From the NCBI GenBank assembly GCA_022376925.1, contig JAIOJX010000032.1, positions 173,625,979 to 173,689,978 of the forward strand: a DNA stretch of 64,000 bases, read 5' to 3'. The position numbers were made by a program, and so were the translations under genes. Shown piece after piece: positions 22,715-31,900 of this stretch (positions within the stretch are counted from its first letter, which is position 1; the number at the start of each line of letters is the position of its first letter). The DNA is from Tragulus kanchil (lineage: Eukaryota > Chordata > Mammalia > Artiodactyla > Tragulidae). The notes under the pieces are model-generated. The model saw nothing but the letters and a program-made list of their open reading frames with translations. It was not told the origin of the DNA and did not search any database.

Positions 22715-25700
22715 GTAGGTGCCGCGTCAGGGCGGCGGCGGCCGTGGGGCGGCGCGGGGCGGCGCGGGGAGGGCCGGGGCGGCACTCTGGCCTCTTCTCT
22801 CGTGGACATCCTGGGATGGCCCTGTTGTCACCTGCGGTCCCCAGGGCAGGAGGAAAGGCCGCCGGGCACACGGGAGTGCCTGGCTGGGGACGAGGAGGTG
22901 AGCTCAGGGCAGGCAGAGGCTCCAGGGCCATTTTTCAGTTCAGGTCTCCTCACCGCTGTGCTAGTCGCTCGCGGGCTGTGTGCCTTGGGGCCAGCCACTT
23001 GCCCTCTCTGTGCCCCAGCTGCCTCTTCTGAAAAGGGCACAGCAGGAGCACTCATGTGAGCGAAACACCCCCGTTCTTGACCCCGTCCCTCCTCATTTCT
23101 TGTCGCTGCCCTGTGACCTTCCAGAGCCCCCGCATGGCGGGGCGCCTTGCCCGTGAGACCCGAGGGGTCTGGGCCGAGCTGTCTCAGAGCACAGCCTCTG
23201 GGCTGGCGCCTCTGTCCCTGGAGACCTGGGGTTGGAGAGTTTCTAAATGAGACGCGCGGGGAGGAGCGGGGGGAGGTGCTCTGCTCTAGCGCTCCTTGGT
23301 GGCAGCAGAGGTGACCGGTGCAGACTGGAGACGGCGGTGGTGGGAAGGCTGAGTGTGCGAGTCTGTGTGTGCCTGTCCATACGTGCACATGTGTGTGCAG
23401 GTTCAGCCGCCCACGGGTGCCCGCGTATGCCTGAGCACGGGCCCGGGCCTGCAGGTGTTCATCCTGCGGCCACGTGACTCCTCCACGTTAATGCTCCCCG
23501 TGCCTTCTTCTACACGCTGCGGCCGCTCTGCCTGTACCCGATTGCCATGACCCGCCTGGCGGCGTGCAACACCCTGGTACGGCTGGCGGCCGACGCGGTC
23601 AGCCTCGCCTCGGCGGGCTCAAGCCCATGGTCTACCTGCTGGCCAGCTCCCTGCTGGGCATGGGCCTGCACCCCATCTCGGGCCACTTTGTGGCTGAGCA
23701 CTACATGTTCCTCAAGGGCCACGAGACCTACTCGTACTACGGGCCCCTCAACTGGATCACCTTCAACGTGGGCTACCACATGGAGCACCACGACTTCCCC
23801 AGCATCCCCGGCTGCAACCTGCCCCTGGTAGGTGCCGCGTCAGGGCGGCGGCGGCCGTGGGGCGGCGCGGGGCGGCGCGGGGAGGGCCGGGGCGGCACTC
23901 TGGCCTCTTCTCTCGTGGACATCCTGGGATGGCCCTGTTGTCACCTGCGGTCCCCAGGGCAGGAGGAAAGGCCGCCGGGCACACGGGAGTGCCTGGCTGG
24001 GGACGAGGAGGTGAGCTCAGGGCAGGCAGAGGCTCCAGGGCCATTTTTCAGTTCAGGTCTCCTCACCGCTGTGCTAGTCGCTCGCGGGCTGTGTGCCTTG
24101 GGGCCAGCCACTTGCCCTCTCTGTGCCCCAGCTGCCTCTTCTGAAAAGGGCACAGCAGGAGCACTCATGTGAGCGAAACACCCCCGTTCTTGACCCCGTC
24201 CCTCCTCATTTCTTGTCGCTGCCCTGTGACCTTCCAGAGCCCCCGCATGGCGGGGCGCCTTGCCCGTGAGACCCGAGGGGTCTGGGCCGAGCTGTCTCAG
24301 AGCACAGCCTCTGGGCTGGCGCCTCTGTCCCTGGAGACCTGGGGTTGGAGAGTTTCTAAATGAGACGCGCGGGGAGGAGCGGGGGGAGGTGCTCTGCTCT
24401 AGCGCTCCTTGGTGGCAGCAGAGGTGACCGGTGCAGACTGGAGACGGCGGTGGTGGGAAGGCTGAGTGTGCGAGTCTGTGTGTGCCTGTCCATACGTGCA
24501 CATGTGTGTGCAGGTTCAGCCGCCCACGGGTGCCCGCGTATGCCTGAGCACGGGCCCGGGCCTGCAGGTGTTCATCCTGCGGCCCACGTGACTCCTCCAC
24601 TGGTTCTGAGGTCCTGCTCCGTGCTGGACAGGACCCTTGCCACAAGCCCATCACACCCGCTTCATGGATGAGAAGACAGAGGCTCTGGTGGTGGTGGGTC
24701 CCTGTCCCAGGAAGCAGGAGAACTAGACTCCTGACCCAGGGTACTCTCCGGAGCGCCCGCTGTCAGCCGTGAACCGGGTAGAGGCTCCCAGCTTCTGCCT
24801 TGGGGGGTTCCCCCATCCCCCAAGGGCCCCCCACGCCCCGTCTTCAGCTACAAAGCAGGCCTGTGCACCGGGCACGTACTCAGTGGGGGCAGGGAGACCT
24901 TTTCTGCAGTTGGGAGCAGGGCAGGTGCTGAGGGGGGCAGGGCGCTGGAGGCAGAAATGCCAAGCGCGGAGGCCGGGAGGCGCGCGGGAGCTGAGGCCAG
25001 AGGAGCCTGCAGGTCCGAGAGGTCACCTGGAGCCTGGCGCCAGGAGGCGGTGCGGGGAGGTGAGCGTGGCTCAGCAGGACCCAGGGCTCCGGCCCACCCC
25101 GGCGCGGCTGCATCAGGAGCTGGAGGCGTGGGCCCCAGGAGGGCAGGGTCTCTCTGCCCGACGGGGGGCAGGGGCGCAGCGCCGCTTGGTGCCCCCGGCC
25201 GAGGGCCCCTCGGGGCCTCCTGCCTGGCTGAGCTGGAGGACATGGGTACGCAGCGCTCTGACACGAGTTGTGCGTGTGCTCACGTGTGTGGTGCAGGCGT
25301 GTCCGCACCTGTGCGCGCGGAGGTGCCCCCTGTGGCCTCTGACCTGCTCGCCCTCCTCTGCAGGTGCGGAAGATCGCGCCCGAGTACTACGACCACCTGC
25401 CCCAGCATCACTCGTGGGTGAAGGTGCTCTGGGACTTTGTGTGCGAGGACGCCCTGGGGCCGTACGCCCGGGTGAAGCGCGTGTGCAAGGTGGCGGAGGG
25501 CCGCCTGTGAGCCCGGCAGCCGCACCCGAGCCTTCAGCCGGCTGCTGGTGCGCCCGGCCCCGCCCTCCGGCTGCAGGGCTGTCACCTGTCCCCCAGTTAG
25601 TGCCCAGAACTGGTTTGACGGCATTTGGTTCCTGCACCCAGGCTGCTGCTCCTGCCTGGAGACCGTGCCTGGCGACGGCGCCAGCAGCCTGCGTTGCTCA

Positions 25701-25835
25701 TGGACTGCTGACCCCAGCCGGGCCCTCCCCTTCAGCGCTCACAGGCGGGGCCAGTCTGGCCCCGGACACTCTGTGCCTAGGGAATGGAGTCCTCCCGCGT
25801 GCCCATGGCACTAATTAAATCCAGAGTTGGTTTTC
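21972..25835 (+). CDS. DEGS2: DEGS2, sphingolipid delta4-desaturase/C4-hydroxylase (gene body from coding exon 2 to poly(A) signal)
   Basis: The family are ER-membrane di-iron enzymes that act on dihydroceramide; DEGS2 also hydroxylates C4, giving phytoceramides (established for the family). Joining exon 2 (21972-22714) to the last exon (25364-25510) gives an uninterrupted frame of about 295 residues. It carries the three histidine boxes HDISH, HVDHH and HMEHH and the C-terminal stretch [13 protein letters not shown] recall human DEGS2 as 323 residues with a first exon of about 28 codons, so only that first exon is missing. I did not recognise it between positions 1 and 20865; it may lie further left or in unassembled sequence. 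DEGS1 is less likely because the exon structure and the EVL neighbour fit DEGS2. Fragments of these exons recur at 20866, 23505 and 26463 and look like assembly duplicates. EVL follows in the opposite orientation. Confidence 0.93.
22391..24600. repeat. Tandem duplication 7, end of DEGS2 exon 2 and intron
   Basis: Left 22391-23486, about 18 unmatched bases, right 23505-24600. Substitutions are clustered in the first about 110 bases of the right copy. Confidence 0.92.
22715..25363 (+). other. DEGS2: DEGS2 last intron
   Basis: The intron runs from donor GTAGGT to acceptor CTCCTCTGCAG. It contains the duplication 22391-23486/23505-24600, so the true intron is about 1.5 kb. An ancient MIR-like stretch (22945-23060, repeated 24058-24173) reads like GCTGTGTG-CCTTGGG...CTCTCTGTGCCCCAG. 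Confidence 0.75.
23505..23828 (+). pseudogene. Partial third copy of DEGS2 exon 2 (3' part)
   Basis: This corresponds to 22391-22714 of the intact exon and continues into the same intron with the same donor. Its first about 110 bases differ by clustered substitutions (V-H-P-K becomes L-Y-P-I) and a one-base loss in CTCGCCCTCGG that breaks frame. After about 23620 it is essentially identical. It has no acceptor. It is most simply the error-rich start of an overlapping contig. Confidence 0.8.
25364..25510 (+). CDS. DEGS2: DEGS2 last coding exon, intact copy
   Basis: The acceptor CTCCTCTGCAG precedes 48 codons and TGA. The peptide begins [16 protein letters not shown], continues with the tryptophan-rich SWVKVLWDF, and ends KVAEGRL. 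It joins exon 2 in phase 0, after NLPL. The sequence matches the DEGS family C-terminus, including GPYARVKRV. The second copy about 1.1 kb downstream has lost four bases and cannot encode this end. Confidence 0.95.
   Translation: MRKIAPEYYDHLPQHHSWVKVLWDFVCEDALGPYARVKRVCKVAEGRL
25511..25835 (+). other. DEGS2: DEGS2 3' untranslated region
   Basis: This is the sequence from the TGA to the likely cleavage site about 15-20 bases after ATTAAA. A T- and GT-rich stretch follows the signal, as expected for a downstream element. The exact cleavage base is inferred. Confidence 0.75.
25814..25819 (+). promoter_or_regulatory. DEGS2: DEGS2 polyadenylation signal ATTAAA
   Basis: ATTAAA is the commonest variant of the canonical hexamer. 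It lies about 300 bases after the stop codon and is followed by GTTGGTTTT. Confidence 0.7.
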
Positions 25836-28494
25836 AAGTCTCTAGACCATCGTGCTTCCTGGGAGTGGGGTTGGTTCCCAGGCGGGACGGCCTGGGGCCG
25901 TGTGCGCCTCCCTCTGGGCGACCAGCGCTGAGGCAGTTTTCCCCAAGGGCCCTGCCTTGGTGAGCGGCCGGCCTCTGGGTGTCGGCGAGGGCCATGTGGC
26001 CCTTGGCTCCCGCCACAGCCGGCCCCCAGCCGGCCTCACTCCTGCTCCACCGCGAGCCTCCGCCAGCTCAGATGTGGGGCTGGAGAGCAGGTGCCGCAGG
26101 CCCGGCAGATGGTGGTGGACCAGGTGGCTGGACCGAGGTGCGACAGCCCGTGAGCGGCGGCTCTGACGGGGTCTCCGGGAGACCGGGCACGGCTGCCGCT
26201 GGCCAAGCCGAGGGCTGAAGGCACACCCGAGGCGGTGAGGCATCGTCAGCCCCTGGCTCAGGAAGGGGCTGTTTTGGGATGGGGTTCTTGGTGTCTCCCA
26301 GAGGCAGGCCAGCAGCAGGAGGCTGCCGGGGTGAGGGAAACACAGCCCCCCTGGAGCCTGGGGAAGCCGAGGACCACTCACAGGGCCGGGGTTGGTGGGG
26401 CTGGGCGTGGTCTACCGTGGGAAGAAAGTCCTTGGCTTGACACCTGCTCGCCTCCTCTGCAGGTGCGGAAGATCGCCGAGTACTACGACCACCTGCCCCA
26501 GCATCACTCGTGGGTGAAGGTGCTCTGGGACTTTGTGTGCGAGGACGCCTGGGGCCGTGCGCCCGGGTGAAGCGCGTGTGCAAGGTGGCGGAGGGCCGCC
26601 TGTGAGCCCGGCAGCCGCACCCGAGCCTTCAGCCGGCTGCTGGTGCGCCCGGCCCCGCCCTCCGGCTGCAGGGCTGTCACCTGTCCCCCAGTTAGTGCCC
26701 AGAACTGGTTTGACGGCATTTGGTTCCTGCACCCAGGCTGCTGCTCCTGCCTGGAGACCGTGCCTGGCGACGGCGCCAGCAGCCTGCGTTGCTCATGGAC
26801 TGCTGACCCCAGCCGGGCCCTCCCCTTCAGCGCTCACAGGCGGGGCCAGTCTGGCCCCGGACACTCTGTGCCTAGGGAATGGAGTCCTCCCGCGTGCCCA
26901 TGGCACTAATTAAATCCAGAGTTGGTTTTCAAGTCTCTAGACCATCGTGCTTCCTGGGAGTGGGGTTGGTTCCCAGGCGGGACGGCCTGGGGCCGTGTGC
27001 GCCTCCCTCTGGGCGACCAGCGCTGAGGCAGTTTTCCCCAAGGGCCCTGCCTTGGTGAGCGGCCGGCCTCTGGGTGTCGGCGAGGGCCATGTGGCCCTTG
27101 GCTCCCGCCACAGCCGGCCCCCAGCCGGCCTCACTCCTGCTCCACCGCGAGCCTCCGCCAGCTCAGATGTGGGGCTGGAGAGCAGGTGCCGCAGGCCCGG
27201 CAGATGGTGGTGGACCAGGTGGCTGGACCGAGGTGCGACAGCCCGTGAGCGGCGGCTCTGACGGGGTCTCCGGGAGACCGGGCACGGCTGCCGCTGGCCA
27301 AGCCGAGGGCTGAAGGCACACCCGAGGCGGTGAGGCATCGTCAGCCCCTGGCTCAGGAAGGGGCTGTTTTGGGATGGGGTTCTTGGTGTCTCCCAGAGGC
27401 AGGCCAGCAGCAGGAGGCTGCCGGGGTGAGGGAAACACAGCCCCCCTGGAGCCTGGGGAAGCCGAGGACCACTCACAGGGCCGGGGTTGGTGGGGCTGGG
27501 CGTGGTCTTAACCACCGGGAAGGCCCGGGGAAGAAAGTCCTTGGCTTGACACGGAGAAGGTGCGGCTTGGCCGGGAACTGCTGTCAGTCCTCTGAGCCTG
27601 GGCAGGCAGGTGGCCCCTCTGCACACACGGGCAGGGCTGGGCCCAGGGAGCCCAGGCGAGCCCCCGGAGCCCTCTGGGTCTGCCAGGTGCCTCTCTGCAG
27701 TCTGGGCCCAGCCACAGCCGGGCCTCCCCCAGAGCCGACGGTGGGCCCGAGGCACGGACCTGGCGCCGCTCTCCTGAGGGGTGGCGGCCTGGGAAGAGGA
27801 CACCTGTCGACACCTGCCAGCCCCTCCTCAAGGCCCGGGACTCCTGGACCGTGGGAGGAGGGAGGAGCTGGAGAGGGAGCCTCTTGGAGCTGTGGGTTAA
27901 AACTGGCCCCTCGTCACCCTCTCGGGGTTGCCGGGGGCACTCAGTAAGCCAGACTTACGTCCAGAGCAGTCCCGCGGTCATGGGCCAGACTGAGGGGGGT
28001 CTCCAGAGGACACCAGGGCCTGCTGCTGTGGTCTGGTGGTCATGGGATGGTCACAGAATTTCAAGGCCTTTCTACTGGGCGGGGCCGCTCCTGGTTCAGG
28101 GCCGCGGTTGCCAGCGCTGAAAGCCAGACCCTTCCTGGCCGGCCCTGCCTGGTCTGTGGAGTCCCTCGGGTGCCCCAGGGAGATGGGGGCGTGCCTCCCC
28201 TTCACTTCCTGCCGGGCCCGAGTCCCAGGGCCCCCTCTGTGCGGCTGAGCAGGTGCATCCTCCTGGCTCCTCTGATGTTCCCGCACGGGCGCCCACCTGC
28301 TGCTGGAGCGCACCCCGGGCAGGACCGGATGGACGCACCCCGCCGCCTGGCCCCGGCCCCGCTGTCCTCGGCTCTGCAGCCTCACCCCAGCGGCCCCGTC
28401 TTGCCCCCACTCCCGCCACCGCTTCTGCGGGCCCTTCCCCGAGAGGCGCCCCCGTCAGCGACCAGGCGCTGGCGTGAGAGAGCGAGCGGAGCCG
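25836..28494. other. Intergenic interval between convergent DEGS2 and EVL
   Basis: Nearly half of this interval is the second copy of a duplication (26442-27552). Removing that leaves roughly 1.5 kb between the two poly(A) signals. It is GC-rich and I recognise no gene in it. Confidence 0.7.
26463..26605 (+). pseudogene. Broken duplicate copy of DEGS2 last exon
   Basis: This copy of the last exon is 143 instead of 147 bases. Three bases are lost at codons 5-6 and one in GCCCTGG, and one A is changed to G. It therefore shifts frame and would end in a different peptide. It still has an acceptor-like TGCAG. Its 3'UTR copy, with ATTAAA at 26909-26914, is nearly perfect, so the damage is confined to the beginning of the copy. 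Confidence 0.85.
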
Positions 28495-28940
28495 GGGTGT
28501 GGACAGGAAGCGTTTATTACCACGTGGACACAGAGGGCTCGGTGCACAGACGGACCCTCGCCACCAGGACGCGGGGAAGAGCCGCCTGGAAGCGGCCGCT
28601 GCTCCCGGCGGCACCTAGGAGAAAACTCGAGACCATCTAACGAGGTGCGTGACTCGGGGCGTCTTCTCTATAAACCCAAAGAAATGTACACTTAAATAGG
28701 CAAATATAAAATACAAAAAAAGGCGACAGGCCTGGTGTTCTGTGTTAGATTAAATCTAAAAAAATCCAGAAATTGAACTTTTCTCCTCATTGTAATATTT
28801 TATCACAGGTGAAGACTTTTAAAGGAAGCACGTCCTAGCTTCAGTGCGTGCTCGAGTGTGCTGGCGGCCGGGGCGCTGGGCTCCCCGCGGTCCCCGCCGT
28901 CCGGTGGGCTGGGTCTCGGTCGGAGTCGGGGCTGAGCGCC
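28495..28940 (-). other. EVL: EVL 3' untranslated region
   Basis: This is the sequence after the TAG down to about 18 bases past the AATAAA at 28513-28518. It contains an A/T-rich stretch (28676-28820) unlike the GC-rich surroundings, typical of a conserved 3'UTR. The cleavage position is inferred. Confidence 0.7.
28513..28518 (-). promoter_or_regulatory. EVL: EVL polyadenylation signal AATAAA
   Basis: TTTATT on the + strand reads AATAAA on the EVL strand, about 420 bases after the stop. Confidence 0.65.
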
Positions 28941-28978
28941 CTACGAGGTGCTGACTCCACTCAGCTCCTGCCTGATGG
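28941..28978 (-). CDS. EVL: EVL terminal coding exon, [11 protein letters not shown] and stop
   Basis: The acceptor TCCCTCAG is followed by CC, completing an alanine codon, then [11 protein letters not shown] and TAG. Human EVL ends in nearly the same residues. Confidence 0.94.
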
Positions 28979-31900
28979 CTGAGGGACAGGAGGGGAGAGG
29001 GCTCAGTCCCTCGGGCGCCCCCTGGAGAGGCCGCGTGCAGTGCGGCGGCCCTGGCGGGGGGAGACCGAGGCGCCCGGCCCCCCGCCTCCCTCGAGGCCTG
29101 TGCCCCCCGCGTGCAGGCCGGCTGGCAGGCCTGCTTCTGGCCTCACATCGGTCAGCCCTGGAGCCTCCTGAGGCGGGCGTGCCCAGCAATAAAGCGGGGC
29201 TCACAGTTGGCCTGTGTCTCTTCTGCCTCTGGCTCTCTCTCTTCGAAGATTCATTAACTCCTTATCTACCCATCCCAGGCAGGTGCAGCCTGGACAAACA
29301 GGAAGTTCAGTGCTTTCTGCTGGGTCAAGGACAGGGCACGGCTGATCACTCAGCCCTGGGCAGGGGTCTGCTGGCGCCCGGCAGCCTTCGGCCACCAGCG
29401 GCCGCACCTCCCTGCTCTGTGGGCTCAGCCAGCCCTGCCCACACCTTTCCTTTTCCTCTGGCTCCAGATCTGAGCAGGCCATGTCACAGGCGCCGGTGGG
29501 GCGTGGACGGACAGGCGTGACTGACCGCGATGAGGCCCTGCCCTCGGGAGCCGCGTGCCTGCCCCCAGGCCAGGGTCCAGCAGGCGACCCCAAACCCAGG
29601 GACTGGAGGCAGCAGAATAAAGAGGGTTCTAAGCCCCCAGATCCTGAGATAAAGAGCAAGGCTACCAACGGGCTCTCCGCACGACAGGCCTGTTCGGGAG
29701 GGTGCCTGGGGAGTCAGGCTGCGGCAGCGACGGCCTGCGCGCACGCTCAGTACTGAGACGGGTTTCTTACTCTGGGGTTCAGGCTGCTCGACCAGAGGGC
29801 TGGCAGCGGGGGGTGGGCTGCTGGGAGGAAAAAGGAAAGCCCCGCGGTGGACCCCTCGGCCTCCCAGCCCAGGACGGCCCCCGGCCTGCAGCCCCGCCCC
29901 CTCTACGTGCTCGCTGGGGCCTCGGCCTGGGCGATGCTCCGGGGGGCTGGGGCGGAGGGTGGTCCTCACCGTCGATGATCTCCTCCTTCACTTTGTGAAG
30001 CTCTCGGACCACTTCCTCGAGGATCTCCTGCGGGGAGCAGAGTGGAGGGCAGCCTGCGTCACGGCCGGGCACCCCGGCTTGCTGCAGAGCCACTGCCCGC
30101 GCCCTGGGCCCCGGCCCTCCATCTTCTCCCCCGCCCCGCCCCTACTGGGGAGGGGTGCGTGTGCGTGGGAGATGGGGCCCCAGCCACGCCTCAGAAACAC
30201 TCTGGAGCAGCCAGGCGGCCCCGGGGCGGGCGGGGAGGGCCACAGCCCTCTTCCATGAAGCGGGGGCCGAGGGACTGACGCGAGCCGTGGCCCCCGCCGC
30301 CACGGCCCCAGGAAGCCCCCAGCCCGGCTCCGTCACAGCCTCTCCGGGAAGGTCCCGCTCACCTGTTTCATCCGGTCCAGGTCGAAGGCATCCAGGGCCA
30401 CGTCACTGACACTCCCCGCAGGCTTCACCCTGGGGAGGGACGCGGGGTGCAGTCGGGCGGGTGCCCGGGGACTGAGCGCGAGGCCAGTGGCATCCCAGCG
30501 CCTCCCCGCTGCAGGCCCGGCTCCGGCCACTTCCCATTGCCCCTCGAACTCTGCTGCTTTTACCCCGGCCACACGTCGGCGCTCAAGAGGGTCTCATGGA
30601 TACTGTGACCGTATTTCTCAACCCAAGGGTCAGGAGTTGGGGGCTCCTGACTGGACACTCTCACACAGAGGTGGCCACGCAAGCGGAGGAGCACGTCCAG
30701 AAGCTGGTGCGAGGTCTCTGCCCCTGGCTAGACCAGGCCTCGGGGAGCCAGTGCTGGTGGAGCTAGACGGGAGACCCCCGCCGGACCTTCACCACCCAGC
30801 CCAGAGGCGCCCACTTCCGACACAAGCCAGCGTCCCTGGGGCAGGCGGCCGGCTCTGGTGTGTAACCACCGCAGGGAACGGCCCTAGACGTGGCTTCGCT
30901 CTTCTAGGCGGAGGGCTCAGGTGGGGAATGTCCTTCTCTGGCGTTTCTGAACTAAGCTTAGCTGGTTTGAAATTTCGGGCTTCCTGCACGTGAATCCTCC
31001 TTGGGAAATCTCGGCCGGGAGGACCCTGGTGGTCCAGTGGTTTGGACTTGGTGTTTTCCCTGCCAGGGCCCAGGCTGGATCCCTGGTTGGGGAACTAAGA
31101 TCCCACAAGCGGCATAGAACGGTCAAAAAAAGAAAAAAAAATCCAGACAGGAAAATCTTTCTGAATGCTCGTCTAACCACCTGGCCTTTCAAAGCAGGCT
31201 CATGGCGCTGAGGGCAAACCTTCTGAACTCAGTTTCCCCACGTGGAGAGAAAGGCAGGCTGGGGGAAACGACGCGGCCAGAGCCAGCTACAGGGATCGCG
31301 CGTGCTGGCTGGCCGACACACGGGCCTGGAGGGACCGGCACCACTACCAGGCGTCACTGCAGACCGGGTCCAGCAGGTGGATCACGGACCAGCGTTCTCC
31401 ACAGCCAGGGAGAACAAGCCGAGAAGGACTGGGCTGAGGCAGCTGCTGGGGAAGAGGTGCGGGGCCCCGCCGAGAGCCGGCGATGGAGAGCGGGGTGTGG
31501 GGGCCCCCACTGAGAGCCGGCGATGGAGAGCGGGGTGCGGGGCCCCGCCGAGAGCCGGCAGTCTCGCTTCTGGGGACACAGCCCAAGGGAATGAGACTGC
31601 CGTTCCCAGGGGATGGCTCAGCCCACGCCCACCGTCAGGGGTTCCTGATGGCCACGACGTGGAGGCAACCTGGGCATCCACCGACAGACGAGTGGATAAA
31701 GCTGAGCCCCGTGCCTGCGCGTGCATGCACACACACACGTTTACATGACGGAGCACCGCGCCACGAGAAGGAAGGCAGTCCTGCCATTCGGGACGACACG
31801 CACGCTGTGCTGAGAGGCACGCCAGGGAAGCCAGGCGTGGCGTGACCTCACAGAAAAGCCTGAGAAGCCAGGACGGGACACGGGCGCCCAGCGGGGCTGC

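Larger units (their letters stand above)
25342..27552. repeat. Tandem duplication 8, DEGS2 last exon and 3'UTR
   Basis: Left 25342-26441, right 26442-27552. Errors are at the end of the left copy (about 14 bases missing near 26415) and the start of the right copy. Confidence 0.93.

Noticed and set aside
20619..23059. Two long + frames (459 and 444 codons) that include DEGS2 sequence
   Set aside because: They open in intron sequence before the acceptor and read through a duplication junction or into the intron after the donor. Only the exon 2 part is real coding sequence.
23340..23410. GT/TG-rich run as a regulatory Z-DNA element
   Set aside because: Short, interrupted alternation of TGTG and CATACGTGCACATG. 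Nothing beyond low complexity supports a function.
31459..31560. CRISPR-like repeat array
   Set aside because: Fewer than three units without distinct spacers, in a vertebrate intron. It is a minisatellite.
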